DNA from: Rhizomys pruinosus | Taxonomy: Eukaryota; Chordata; Mammalia; Rodentia; Spalacidae | Length of the DNA: 64,000 nucleotides | Assembly: GCA_009823505.1 (NCBI GenBank) | Contig: VZQC01008797.1 | Coordinates: forward strand, 408,558-472,557 | Direction of reading: 5' to 3' | Shown: piece after piece, positions 1-10,289 of the stretch | How the letters are laid out: every line of letters starts with the position of its first letter | Position numbering within the stretch: position 1 is the stretch's first letter | Program-made: the position numbers and the translations under genes | Notes under the pieces: model-generated | Database searches by the model: none | Seen by the model: the letters and a program-made list of their open reading frames with translations, nothing else | Told to the model about the DNA's origin: nothing

Positions 1-172
1 AGCCATTATGCTAGGTGAAGTAACACAGTCCCAGAAAAACAAACAGTGAACGGTTTCCCTCATTAGTTGATGCTAACACCAAATCCCTCCAGAAAGGCAA
101 GCTGAACAACATTATTGTTATATTTCTGTTTATCTGAAAGCAACTATGTTGTTATAATGTAAATCTCTCAAG
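1..172 (+). mobile_element. L1 LINE, 3' end fragment cut by the window edge
   Basis: The first 172 bases match the ORF2 C-terminal region and short 3' tail of the L1 copy at 902-2198: a tract like 'gaagtaacacagtc' then 'cagaaaaacaaa', followed by a diverged AT-rich tail. The rest lies outside the window. It is a dead fragment with no coding capacity. The L1 assignment rests on the internal match and on the known L1 ORF2 C-terminus. Confidence 0.75.
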
Positions 173-884
173 GGGCTCTGGAATCCGCCCACCACTTATC
201 TTCAGACTCTGTAATTACTGTAGATGGGTGGAGAGTATGTATCCATATTTTAGAGTAATACAAAATTAATGGAGAAAAAAAGAATTCCTTGTCATAAACC
301 AAGTTTTAAAGAAAAAGAAAAAAAGAATATGCCCATGATTAGTTTGAGGACCTTCTCCTTTGTTTCAAGTTAGTTGCAAGCTTTAACAGGTGATAGATGT
401 TGGTTTTATTTAGTGGCATTTTTCTACTCTATTAAAATAAAGGGTTGTTGTTGCCTTTTAGACTGTTAGTGTTGAGAATCACATTGGATTTTCAAAGGTA
501 AACCAGTTTTCAGTTTACAGGTGGTCACAACTTCATCACACTATACTTTAAAAACTTACCTTGTTAAATTTAGTGACTAAAATTTACTGAGAAATTTTTC
601 ATTTATGTGTATGCTGAATACTGTTCTATAGTTTTGTTACAATTTCTTTGTCTGGTTTTGTAACCAGAGCACCACCACCTTCCTAGAATAAGATGCAAAA
701 TAGTCCCTCTTCTTTGATGTTTTGGAAAAGATTTGTTTCTTCTTTAAATGTTTCTGTGCTGGAAGCTGAATTCATTGACTGGAGGTCATATAATGTGGAT
801 ATTTATGCTATAAATTATCCCATGTCTTCTGCTGTAAGTGCAGCCCACACAACTTGATATGTTGTGCTTCTGTTTCTATTCAGT
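173..884. other. AT-rich intergenic DNA, no gene recognised
   Basis: No ORF, SINE or RNA gene that I can support. The stretch separates the L1 fragment at the window edge from the L1 insertion at 902. Confidence 0.6.
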
Positions 885-901
885 ACAAAATACATCTTCA
901 T
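885..901. repeat. Target-site duplication, left copy
   Basis: The 17-mer acaaaatacatcttcat here recurs exactly at 2199-2215, directly after the A-rich tail of the L1. Perfect identity over 17 bp is a standard mark of target-primed reverse transcription. Confidence 0.9.
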
Positions 902-2198
902 AGTCATAAAAACAGCTTGGTACTGGCACAAAAACAGACCTGTTGACCAATGGAACAAAACTGAAGACCCAAACTTGAGCACATACAACCTCAGCCACCT
1001 CATATTTGACAAGGGGGTCAAGAAGACACAATGGAGGAAAGACAGCATCTTCAGCAACTGGTGTTGGCAAAACTGGATCACCACTCGTAGAAGAATGAAA
1101 TTAAACCCCTACCTCTCACCCTGTACAAAAGTCAACTCCAGATGGATTAAAAACCTCAACGTGAAACCCCAAACTCTAAAGGAGATAGAAGAAAAAGTTG
1201 GCAGCAGGCTACAAGACATAGGCATAGGAAAAGTCTTCCTAAATCAGACAGCAGCTACACAAGAATTAAGGTCAACAATTGACAAATGGGACCTCATTAA
1301 ACTCAAAAGCTTCTGTACATCAAAAGAAACAGTAAAGGAAGTGAAGAGAAAACCCACAGGGTGGGAGGAAACCTTCATGGCAGATACATCTGACAAATAA
1401 TTGATTTCCAGAATATGTAAACTACTCATACAACAAAGAAGAAAGAAAACAAATGACCCACTCAATAGATGGAGCAAAGAGCTGAACAGACACTTCACAA
1501 GTGAGGAATTAGAGATGTCTGAGAAACATCTTAAGAAGTGTTCAACGCCATTAATAATTAAGGAGATGCAAATTAAAGCCACTTTAAGATATCATCTTAC
1601 TCCAATAAGACTGGTTAGGATCAAGAAAACAAATGATACCAAGTGCTGGAGAGGTTGTGGGGAAAGGGGAACACTCATCCACTGCTGGTGGGAATGTAAA
1701 CTCATACAGCCACTATGGAAAGCAGTGTGGAGAACCCTTGGAAGACTTGGAATGAACTTGCCACCTGACCCAGCCATATTACTCCTGGGTAGGTACCCAC
1801 AAGACTCTTCTTAATGCAGTGATACATGTACAGCCATGTTTATTGCAGCTCTCTTCACAATAGCAAGGAGCTGGAACTAACCCAAGTGCCCCTCAACTGA
1901 TGAGTGGATAGAGAAAATGTGGCACATCTACACAATGGAGTTCTATGCAGCAGTAAAGAAAGATGACATCATGAACTTTGCAGGTAAATGGTTGGAGCTG
2001 GAAGATATTATGCTGAGTGAAGTAATACAGTCTCAGAAAAACAAACGACAAATGGTATCCCTCATCTGTAGATGCTAGCACCAATTACCTAATTGTATGG
2101 CAAACTGAGCAACATCAACATGATCTGAAAACAACTGTGCTCTTATAATGTAGAATCCCTTAAAAAATCAAAAATAAAGAGAAAAAAAGAAAAAAAAA
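902..2198 (+). mobile_element. 5'-truncated L1 LINE insertion with ORF2 C-terminus
   Basis: A truncated L1 of about 1.3 kb, starting inside ORF2 and ending in an A-rich tail (about 2158-2198). In one reading frame it encodes the ORF2 C-terminal region, including the Cys-rich segment around 1640-1720 (CW, GCGE and HCWWEC type residues) known from mammalian L1 ORF2. That frame is interrupted by TAA codons at 1398-1400, 1812-1814 and 1878-1880. It then reaches TAG at 2076-2078, probably the natural ORF2 stop. I see no frameshift, so the copy looks fairly young though dead. It lacks the reverse transcriptase and endonuclease domains. Flanking 17-bp duplications (885-901, 2199-2215) define its limits. 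Confidence 0.92.
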
Positions 2199-2215
2199 AC
2201 AAAATACATCTTCAT
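2199..2215. repeat. Target-site duplication, right copy
   Basis: Exact repeat of the 17-mer at 885-901; it marks the 3' limit of the L1 insertion. Confidence 0.9.
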
Positions 2216-2458
2216 TTGCAAAAATAAAAAATAAAATAAAATAATTATTTCTCTCAAGTCTTTGTCACATTGATGTAGCCGTGGTATACTGTGAAATCAT
2301 TACAATGTCAGCCATGCATCTGGATATGAAAATCTATAGCTGCTCAGATCTTTTAATTAAATGTAAATAGTGATTACTCTGCAATTTCTATGAAATAATG
2401 AGAAAGGAAAAGTCTATACATGTTTAGTATAGGCACAATTTAAAATTTTTCTTTTGAA

Positions 2459-2669
2459 TTACTGATTTTTATTTTAGGTGTCTGAGTCTTTTGCCTGAAT
2501 GTATGTAGGTGCTCTACTTTCAAACAGTGGCCACAGAGGCCAGAAGAAGGCTTCTATTGGATCCTCTGGAATCAAAGTTGTTAGCTGCCTTCTGGGTGCT
2601 GGGAACTGAACCCAGGTCCTCTGCTGGAAGAGCCAGTGCTCTCAACCAATGAGCCGTTTCTACAACCCC
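2459..2669 (-). mobile_element. B2-type SINE, diverged
   Basis: Read on the minus strand it has the tRNA-related head (AGAGCACTGGCT type box near 2630) and the body with the 'CTGACCTC' counterpart. Divergence is high, so this is an old copy. Confidence 0.75.
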
Positions 2670-2703
2670 TATAGGTACACGTTCTTTAAATTGAAAAATG
2701 TTT

Positions 2704-2928
2704 AGGGGCTGGAAAGATGGCCTAGTGGTTAAGAGCACCAACTGCTCTTGCAGAGGACCAGGGTTTGATCCCCAGCATCCACATGAGGAATCTGATGCCC
2801 TCTTCTGACCTCCACAGCATTGCACGACATGGGTGCACAGACCTACATGCAGACAGTACACTCATACTCATAAAAAATAAATAAAATAAATAAAAATAAA
2901 AAGCAAGTCTAAAAAAAGAAAGAAAAAA
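2704..2928 (+). mobile_element. B2-type SINE
   Basis: Starts 'ggggctggaaagatgg', has a pol III A box/B box region ('gagcaccaactgctctt' and 'ggtttgatcccc') and ends in an A-rich tail with AATAAA-like units. Confidence 0.88.
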
Positions 2929-2939
2929 GTTTAAAATTT

Positions 2940-3110
2940 TTTTAATTTAATTTTTAATTGTGGGGGGGTGGGTGCTTGCGTACATGAGTGCAGGTGTCTG
3001 TGGTGGTCAGAAGAGGATGTTGGACCCCTGGAATTGATATGGGTGCTGGAACCTGAGTACTCTGGAATTGCAATATGCATTCTTAACCCCTGAGCCATCT
3101 CTCCAGCCCT
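2940..3110 (-). mobile_element. B2-type SINE
   Basis: Antisense copy ending in 'gagccatctctccagccc' (its 5' head) at 3093-3110. The body is shortened and diverged. Confidence 0.75.
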
Positions 3111-3924
3111 CAGACACAATTCTTAAGACATATTTTCCATTTCTGGGTGGTTGCTCTGGGGTGTAGGACTACAGATATGAAACCACCTGTTTCTAATTTC
3201 CATCTCTAATAGTATGTCACTCTTCCTTTGTTTTTCAAGTTCTTCATTGTTCTGAAGAACCTTGGTCATGTATTCTGTACAATGTCTTTCTGTCGGGGGA
3301 TCTCTCACATTTTTGTAATTAGCTGTCATGATGGCTTTGGGGAAGAGGCCAACAGACGTGAGCCGTCCTCCTCACTCCATACTTAGAGTGCATGACATCA
3401 GCATGACTTATCCATGGTGACACCAATCTTTATCCCTTGAGTGACAGGGTATTTATCAGGTTTTCTTACTGCATGGATTTTTTTTTCTTTCTCTAATTTG
3501 CTCCCTGGCAGCAGGTCACTAAGTTCAGTTGATTCTAAATGGGAAAGGAGAGAATTGAGCTTCGGATTCTGGTGGGCTGGAGTAAGAAGTGACCCATTTG
3601 GAATCCTGTACAGAAAGTTTGCTCCTGAAAATAATTTCATACAATACTTTTAGTGCACTCATGTTTTGATTGGTTGGTTCTGGAATTCTCCATTTTTAGC
3701 ATCATGTTGGCACTTTCCAATGTGGTTTGGGGAAATCTCACATTTTGGACGTTCTGATCAGGGATGCTTCTTCTGTGGGAGGATGTCTATTTGTTTGGTG
3801 TGTCCCTTTGGCACCTCCTTACTTCCTGTTCCCTCCTCTACTTCCAACCAGGACAGGGTGGCATGGAGTTGGACCAAGGCCCTCTAGGGTATGAACAGAT
3901 CAGCTGCTGAGCTGCATTTGCAGC

Positions 3925-4255
3925 TGTGGGAGTGTGAATGAGCAATGGCCCCTGCAGGCTCCTGTGCATGGACACTGTCCTCAGTAAGTGGTGCTGTTGG
4001 GAAGGTTGTGGAACTTTGGAGGTGGAGCCTTGCTGGAGGAAGTGTCACTGGGGGTGGACTTTGAAGGTTTATTTGTTTCTCTCTCTCTCTCTCTCTCTCC
4101 CTCTCCCTCTCCCTCTCCCTCTCCCTCTCCCTCTCCCTCTCCCTCTCCCTTCTCTCCTTCTTGTGCACAGATGAAATGTGATCTCAGCATCTTGACGGCC
4201 AGGCCAACCTCATGTTCTTGCTGCTGTGCCTTCCCTGCCGGGGAAGCGTTCTAGC
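3925..4255 (+). mobile_element. MaLR-like LTR fragment
   Basis: Resembles the two clearer MaLR LTRs at 17869 and 61372: 'gtgaatgagcaatggcccc' head, 'aggtggagccttgctggagg', 'gtcactgggggtgg', then a CT-rich tract and a 'cttccctgccg' block. The 3' end of the LTR is not visible. It is diverged, so the family assignment is tentative. Confidence 0.55.
4078..4150. repeat. Microsatellite (CT)n then (CCCTCT)n
   Basis: A pure CT run passes into CCCTCT hexamers, lying inside the MaLR-like fragment where this family usually carries a pyrimidine-rich tract. Long ORFs on both strands here are repeat artefacts. Confidence 0.95.
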
Positions 4256-4342
4256 TGTACACTAGAATAGATCCTTTTCCTCCCCAGATTGCTTCTGGTC
4301 ATCACCTTCCATCAACAGAACAACAGCAGAACAGTAACTGTT

Positions 4343-4568
4343 TTTTTCTTAATTTTATTTATTTTTTTATGTGTATGAATGTACTGTCTGCATGTAGGTC
4401 TGTGCACCCGTGTTGTGCAATGCCAAGGAGGTCAGAAGAGGGCGTCGGATTCCCCTGGAACTGGAGCTAAAGACGGCTCTCAGCCGCCATGTGGGTGCTG
4501 GGAATCAAACCCAAGACCTCTGCCAGAGCCGTTGGCGCTCCTAACTGGTAGGCCATCTCTCCAGCCCT
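4343..4568 (-). mobile_element. B2-type SINE with 15-bp target duplication
   Basis: Antisense copy from an oligo(T) tract to the head sequence ending 'ctctccagcc'. The 15-mer agaacagtaactgtt flanks it perfectly at 4328-4342 and 4569-4583, so it inserted after the 3.1-5.3 kb block had taken its present form at this site. Confidence 0.93.
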
Positions 4569-5567
4569 AGAACAGTAACTGTTAACACCATCCCAGAACA
4601 GTCTGCTGAAAACGGGCTCAGTCGTGCTCTGAGACTCGGACATGAAGGTTCAGTCTCGTCAGCCAGGTCTCTTAGGACTCAGAGCTCACTAAATAGATTA
4701 ATCCCAAGAGGCAAAAGGGCGATCCCCAGAATGAAACCATCTACTGATGTCTCACAAAGTCCATTGACTTTGTGAGAGAGTTCCAGAAAGCTTCATTTAC
4801 ACCTTGCAACACCAGAAGTCAATGCACTACAGAAGAGAGCATAAAAGACCTTGCCCAGAAGGTAGCAGTCTCCACCCTGCGGAGGAAGAACTCCCTTAGC
4901 TCTTAAGGTACATTCAGACTCTCCTGCGACACCTGCTGAGCCTAGCCTATGGAACAGAGATATGAAGAGCGAGTGAAAGGAAGCAAGTCCAGGAGACTCC
5001 CATGACCCTGGCCTAGGCACTCCCTGGTCTCTGGTCTGTCCAGGAGCAGTGTCTGCGAACATCATATGGATGAGGGCTAGCCATCTATGTCAACATCCAT
5101 GGAGATGAAGCCAAATGTTTCTCCACGAGTTGCTTTAATAAGTTTGCAAACAGTTGGCCCCCGAAGGCTAATTAGTACTAGATGGAAATTGTTCATGTGG
5201 TACCTGCCAGAAGTCTGGGCTGAGAGAAAGCGAGCTCTTGGCCTGGGCCTGGCCTCTACTAACTCAGGTCCTGGAAGAAGAAATTATCAGCATCAGACTC
5301 CTTTATAATTTTTTATTTTTTAAATTAGTGTAGATTAATTTATGAAATATAGGTTTCGCTATGACATTTTCATAAATGTACTTAATATTTGTATCATATT
5401 CACATTTTCATACTCCTCTCAAGCACGTCTTTCTACATATCAAATAATGACTTTTCCAAGATGCATTGGGGGAAGGATGAAGTAATTTTTCCCATTGGCT
5501 CATTTCCATTTGATAAGTTCATTGACTTCTCTCCTACCCTCATCTTCCTCTTAAGAGTATTACAATT

Positions 5568-5735
5568 ATTTGCATGTGATGTGTGTGTGAATGCAGGTGG
5601 CACATGTGCCACCACATATCTAAGAAGGTCAAAGGGCAGGTTGTAAGAAGGAGTTCTCCCCTTCCATTGTGAGATCCAGGGATTGAACTCAGGTGATCAG
5701 GTTTTATAAAGCAAGCCATCTCACTAACTCCTCAT
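5568..5735 (-). mobile_element. B3-like SINE, diverged
   Basis: Antisense tRNA-type head near 5685-5735 ('gggattgaactcagg' then 'aagccatctcactaact') with a TG-rich body start at 5578. The B2/B3 subtype is uncertain. Confidence 0.55.
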
Positions 5736-5739
5736 CTTC

Positions 5740-6560
5740 CTCTTCACACCCAACCTTTCACTGATGTGTGAATGACAAGAGATACAGAGGCTGAGAGCTG
5801 AAGACCACGTGGAGACTGAGAGGAGCACAGTCTGGACATGAGGAAAGAATCAGTGGGAGGGGACCTCGTTGGCCCTCAGTCGTGTGCATGGAGTAGAAGA
5901 GGCCAAAGTCCTGGACACTGAGACCATAAATAAAATGAAGTCAGGAGTTGGAATCAGAGCCCTTGATTTCAGTTCAGATGCTGGCATTAATTCATGACCA
6001 TGTGTCCCTCAGAAAGCAACTCTCAATATTTCAACTTTAAGAGACACTCTGCTTCCTGCAGAGACTCGAAAAGATGGCAAGATTGAGTCCAGGAGTACAG
6101 TACAGCTACTCTATTGCTATTACTCATCCCTGACCAGTAGCTGTGCTCAGGAATAAAACACTCCAAACCAGACCGTGTGTATATATGGGAGCTAGGCAAA
6201 GAGTAGCATTATGAGTTATGAGGGAGGTAGACCTTCTTAAGGTCTTCCCATAGAGGAAGGACAGCACAGTGAGGTAGGACCCACACACCAGACACTGGAA
6301 GAGTTCCATACATAGCAATGAGCAAACCCTTCCAAAAGAAAGAACCATAATATAATAAACAGTTCATAGTTACTCAGACCTGGGCAATTTAACCTTTCTG
6401 TCAGTCATCAGGATAACTGAGGTAATTGGGGGGCAGTAACTCTGAGGAGGGTCAACTCTCCTCAGAGAGTTCAGTGTAAAGTCCACTGAAATCCCCAGAT
6501 CACTGTGGTAGCTGTGCCTTTGGAGGTTGTTAGACCTGTCCCTAAATATACAACTTCAAA
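5740..6560. repeat. OR 3'-flank duplication block, copy A
   Basis: Aligns in order with 29780-30540 and more weakly with 26240-27310. Shared blocks include 'agtcctggacact' with 'gaccataa' (about 5908-5930 and 29965-29990), 'cctgaccagtagctg' with 'cctgactggtacccatgctg', and 'gagggtcaactc' (about 6435 and 30390). It lies downstream of the first OR gene as the others lie downstream of theirs. No coding region is seen. Confidence 0.7.
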
Positions 6561-6589
6561 TACATCCAACCCTCAATTTCCCTTCTCTA

Positions 6590-6955
6590 TAAAATGAATT
6601 CTTTAGGATCAAAAAGTCATGCCTGGACAAACTGTCAGTCCGTGAAAGGAAACAGCCAGAATTGACCAGAGACCAAGACAACAGCTCCAGAGAAAGTAGA
6701 CTGTTTTGCTTCTCATCTACCTGTGCCCCTTTTCTAAGCCTAGGGAACAATCTGCGGAAGAGGGGGTGTGGTAGAATGTAAGGGCTGCGATTGGGGTGAA
6801 CGGTGAAACTACAATATAGACTGGACACTCATTTGATCAACTTGATTGAACATACAAGCCCCCCCTGCTGGATGGTGGGACCCATGAGCTGTATGGGTTT
6901 GGGCACAACTGCTTGCAAATTGGTTTTACATGAAGGATGCTTGTACTCATAAATT
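6590..6955 (+). repeat. Partial third copy of the 53-56 kb inverted-repeat family
   Basis: Closely matches 56198-56530, for example 'gaaagtagactgttttgctt', 'gcctagggaacaat' and 'caaattggttttacatgaag'. Orientation is that of the right arm, and only the last third or so of that arm is present. Family unknown to me. Confidence 0.85.
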
Positions 6956-6989
6956 ATCACTTATTGTTAAAAAAATGAAAAAAAAAACA

Positions 6990-7130
6990 GAGAAAGATGT
7001 AGGAAAGTTACGGTAGAACGCATGATCTAGGATGGGCTGGGGTGGGGTGGGGGGAAGGGAAAGGGATATATGCCTGAACTGAATTGGAAAATGATGTATG
7101 AAATACACAAAGCATCAATAAAAAATGAAA
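6990..7130 (+). repeat. Dispersed unidentified repeat, copy 1
   Basis: A short copy related to 18690-18893 and 40935-41143. It shares a 'gaacgcatgatc'/'gaatgcatgagctc' block, then a G-rich 'tggggtggggtgggggg' tract, then 'gatgtatgaaatacacaaagc' with an A-rich end. It directly follows the 6590-6955 repeat. Confidence 0.55.
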
Positions 7131-7134
7131 ATTA

Positions 7135-8404
7135 AAAAAATAAATAAGTAAAAACAAATAGTGTAATGAAAAATAAATCCAAGAATTATACCCAGAAAGC
7201 ACAGTTGTGAAGCTTGGCTCTATCAGATCATGGATAGGCATCGGTATTTGATTGAATCCTCTTTGTGCCAGTGCCCTCCAGCTAGGAATAGAGTTACAGT
7301 GAACATGAGGATCACGTTGCAGTAAGGAAGAACACACTCCACAGGGAGTTCAGAACAGCTCAGCAAGAAGGTTTTAAGAAGTGCTTAAGCAATCAGGGCT
7401 CTGGATTGGAAGTTAGAAGCATTTTTTAGAATAAATAAACTGGCATTGATACATCATCATTAACTAAAGTCCACAGCTTATTCAGTTTTTTTTTTTTTCA
7501 TATTTCCTTACTTTGTACCAAACACCCCATCCCCCTTTTCCATGCTTTGGGTTCAGCCCCAGAGCTCTACTCATACTGGGCATGCTTGAGGCCACCAAGC
7601 TATACTCTCAGGCTCTAATTTTTTTCTCTTCCAGAATCCCACGTAGATAGTAGATAACATAGTGTGTTCAATTTTGCTACTTTCAGCTGCTCTGGGTGTG
7701 AGAACCTGTCAGATTTGCTTCTGACAGTTTTGAGAAGAGGTAAATGTCTTTCTATTGGACTATGGCTAATGTTTTCCTCATGATTAAGCTAGAGGTTTAG
7801 GATCTTGGGGTTATAAAACTTCAGGGGTAAGTTTCACTCATCACATATCAAGAATATTTCATTAATACAGAATACTTACATGGAGACATGTCTATTTCCC
7901 CTCATTCATTTATTTCCTTAATCACTTATTTTTGTTTATTGAATTTATGAATAGTTATTTAATATTTTAGGTTATAATTCAATGTTATTTTGCTGACTGA
8001 TTGGGATAGGGTCTAGCCATGTACCTGAAGATGACCAGGAAATTACCATGTGATCCATTTTAGCATCCAACTTCCAATCCTCTTGTGTCAGTGTCCTGAG
8101 TGTAGGGGTTACAAAAAAAATGTGCTGTCACATCTAGCTTTATTCATTTTGCTGATTAAACTGTTCTTAAAGTTCAAAAAAAATGAATTCTTTTAAAATC
8201 TGCCTCTTTAATATGTAACAAATGGCCGGTTTGGGAACAATGAGCCTTTGTCAGCCCCAAATTTAAAAGTAGGATCATGATCACTTATTTCTAATTCCAG
8301 GAACAGTCACAATCAGCCTTGAAACTATCTGGGCATCTGTTTCTTTGTAAAGATAAAGCAACATATGCTTCTAGTACTCCTCTGAACTCTAAAATTTTCA
8401 GCTT
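7135..8404. other. 3' flank of the first OR gene, no other gene recognised
   Basis: AT-rich. The last 250 bases before the stop codon resemble the corresponding 3' flank at 30500-30728, for example the shared 'ttttcag(c/t)ttctgg/ag' just after the stop. It probably contains the 3' UTR, but I could not place a poly(A) signal with confidence. Confidence 0.5.
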
Positions 8405-9328
8405 CTAGAATGTGAGGATTGTGTTCCTTAGGGCTCCTTTGATGTCCCTATTCCTCAGGCTATAGATGAAGGGATTGACCATGGGTGTCACCACTGTGAA
8501 GATGACAGAGGCCACCATGTCCTGTACTGAGTAGGTGGATGAAGGGTGCATGTAGATGCCCAAGATCGCCCCATAGAAGAGGGAGACCACAGTGAGGTGG
8601 GACCCACATGTGGACAGAGCTTTCCTTATCCCTCGAGCAGATTGTAACTCCAGGACATTAGAAAAGATGTAAACATAGGAAACCACAATACAGGTAAATG
8701 GTGTCAGAAATACTACTCCACCCTCAGTGAAGACCATCAAGTCATTGATAAAGGTATCAGAACAAGAGAGCTTCAGGATAGGGTAGGGGTCACAGAAGAA
8801 GTGACGCACAGCATTGTGGGAATAAAAGGTGAGTCGAACCATGAGGAGAGTGTGCAACAGAGCATGCAGGTTCGTAATGACCCACGATGTGGCCACCAGA
8901 AGGACACAGAGCCTGGGCCTCATGATCATGGGGTAGTGCAGCGGGTGACAAATGGCAACATAGCGGTCATAGGCCATTGCACTCAGGAGGAAGCCGTCCA
9001 TGTTGCTGAAGGTGATGAAGAAGTAGATCTGGATCATGCACTCTGTGTAAGAAATGGATTTGCTTCCCATCACGTGATTCACCAGCATCTTGGGGACCGT
9101 GACTGATGAGGCACTAATGTCGACACTGGAGAGGTTGGCCAAGAAGAAGTACATGGGGGAGTGGAGACGAGGGTCCCAGCTGATGGCCAGGATGATGAGG
9201 AGGTTCCCAGTGATGGTGACCACGTACATCCCCAAAAACAGCCCAAAGAGAACCTCTTCCTGCTCTGACTGCCCAGTGAGCCCTAGGAGGAGGAATTCTG
9301 TGACAGTCGTCTGATTGCTGCCATCCAT
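8405..9328 (-). CDS. Olfactory receptor, class II family-1 type (first of three)
   Basis: An odorant-sensing rhodopsin-class GPCR, expected in the ciliary membrane of olfactory neurons and coupled to Golf and adenylyl cyclase. It has 307 residues, typical for the family, in one exon. Visible marks are an N-glycosylation NQT at 5-7, GN in TM1 (41-42), PMYFFLANLS (58-67), Cys97 before TM3, MAYDRYVAICHPL (118-130), KALSTCGSHL (236-245) and NPFIYSLRNRD (285-295). An in-frame ATG 18 nt upstream exists, but a splice acceptor (ctctccacag, 9331-9340) lies between the two ATGs, so I choose 9328. Oddity: residue 169 is Tyr (codon 8822-8824) where both paralogues have the conserved ECL2 Cys. Its usual disulfide partner, Cys189, remains. 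Subfamily not resolved. Confidence 0.95.
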   Translation of the reverse strand: MDGSNQTTVTEFLLLGLTGQSEQEEVLFGLFLGMYVVTITGNLLIILAISWDPRLHSPMYFFLANLSSVDISASSVTVPKMLVNHVMGSKSISYTECMIQIYFFITFSNMDGFLLSAMAYDRYVAICHPLHYPMIMRPRLCVLLVATSWVITNLHALLHTLLMVRLTFYSHNAVRHFFCDPYPILKLSCSDTFINDLMVFTEGGVVFLTPFTCIVVSYVYIFSNVLELQSARGIRKALSTCGSHLTVVSLFYGAILGIYMHPSSTYSVQDMVASVIFTVVTPMVNPFIYSLRNRDIKGALRNTILTF

Positions 9329-9683
9329 ATCTGTGGAGAGTTTCATAATGCTGCCAGGTCATTTGTTAACATTTAAGCAAAAAGACTATATAGCTTGAAA
9401 TCCTTTAATAATTTGCTGGGAGTTAAGTAAAATGAAATCATTGTTTGTGTAATTTTATATCAAAGCCTGCTTAATTTCAACAGGCTTTATTAATGGCTTT
9501 AGCTTTATAAACTATTCATATTGGCTTTGTACCACAGGTTGGATAGTTTCTTCCTCAATCTTAGGCTTAGTTTAATAATTGAGATAATGTAATTCACTTT
9601 ATGAATCAAGGACCAATGATTGGAACAGTTGTAATTTAGCAAAGTACGTAAGAGAATTGAGAGTTCAACACAAATCTATGGTT

Positions 9684-9848
9684 TTCTTTTTTAATATTTT
9701 TTTTTGTCTTTTCGAGACAGGGTCTCCCTGTAGCCCCAGCTGTCCTGGAACTCACTCTGTAGACCAGGCTGGACTTGAACTCACAAGGATCTGCCTGCCT
9801 CTGCTTCCCAAGTGTTGGGATTAAAGGCATACGACACCACGCCCGGCC
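9684..9848 (-). mobile_element. B1 SINE
   Basis: Antisense 7SL-derived copy: oligo(T), 'cgagacagggtctccctg', 'tagaccaggctgg', 'gcctctgcttccc', ending 'accacgcccggcc'. Confidence 0.95.
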
Positions 9849-10062
9849 CTTATTTTTTTTTATTTTATGTGTATGTGTTATGAGTGCATCTGTGTAAGTG
9901 TACCCGTGTAATGTAGTGCCTGTGGAGAATAGAATAGGGCATTCAATACCCTGAAACTGGAATTAAAAGGGTTGTTAGCCACCATGTGGGTACTAGGATT
10001 TCAACCCAGCTCTTTTGCAAGAACAGCAGGTGCTCTTAGCCGCTGAGCTATCTCTCTAACCC
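9849..10062 (-). mobile_element. B2-type SINE
   Basis: Antisense copy abutting the B1 at 9684-9848. Its head ends 'gctatctctctaaccc' with several substitutions. Confidence 0.85.
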
Positions 10063-10067
10063 TTTTT

Positions 10068-10212
10068 CTTTCTTTTTTTTTACAGGATCTCTCTGTAGCC
10101 CCAGCTGTCCTGGAACTCACTCTGTAGACCAGGCTGGCCTTGAACTCACAAAGATCTGCCTGCCTCTGCCTCCCAAGTGCTAGGATTACAGGCGTGCGCC
10201 ACCACGCCCAGC
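10068..10212 (-). mobile_element. B1 SINE
   Basis: Antisense: oligo(T), 'aggatctctctgtagcccc', 'gcctctgcctcccaagtgc', ending 'ccaccacgcccagc'. It sits immediately beyond the B2, giving a B1-B2-B1 cluster. Confidence 0.95.
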
Positions 10213-10289
10213 AAAAGTATTTTCTATGATTTTCTTTTTACTCTCTAAATATGCATAAGCGCATACATGTCCACACCTGTGTTTATCTA

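Larger units (their letters stand above)
3120..5300. repeat. Tandem-duplication block, copy A (pairs with 21200-22960)
   Basis: Blocks in this stretch align in the same order to 21200-22960. Pairs include the 'gatggctttgggg' segment (3330 with 21343), the 'gagagttgagctcc' type segment (3550 with 21555), and the long tract at 4585-5290 with 22310-22930, including the shared 'aggctaattagtac'. A B2 (4343-4568) and an LTR-like piece (about 3925-4255) interrupt it. It lies on the 3' side of the first OR gene, as 21.2-23 kb does for the pseudogene, so both belong to one ancestral duplicated unit. No gene is recognised in it. Confidence 0.75.

Noticed and set aside
2520..2861. Repeated small ORFs with a similar start (also at 4379, 20601, 27407 and 27926)
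   Set aside because: All are readings of B2 SINEs, so the likeness is that of the SINE, not of a gene family.
8801..9314. Plus-strand ORFs opposite the OR genes, similar at 8801-9106 and 46961-47266
   Set aside because: They are antisense shadows; their likeness follows from similarity of the OR coding strands.
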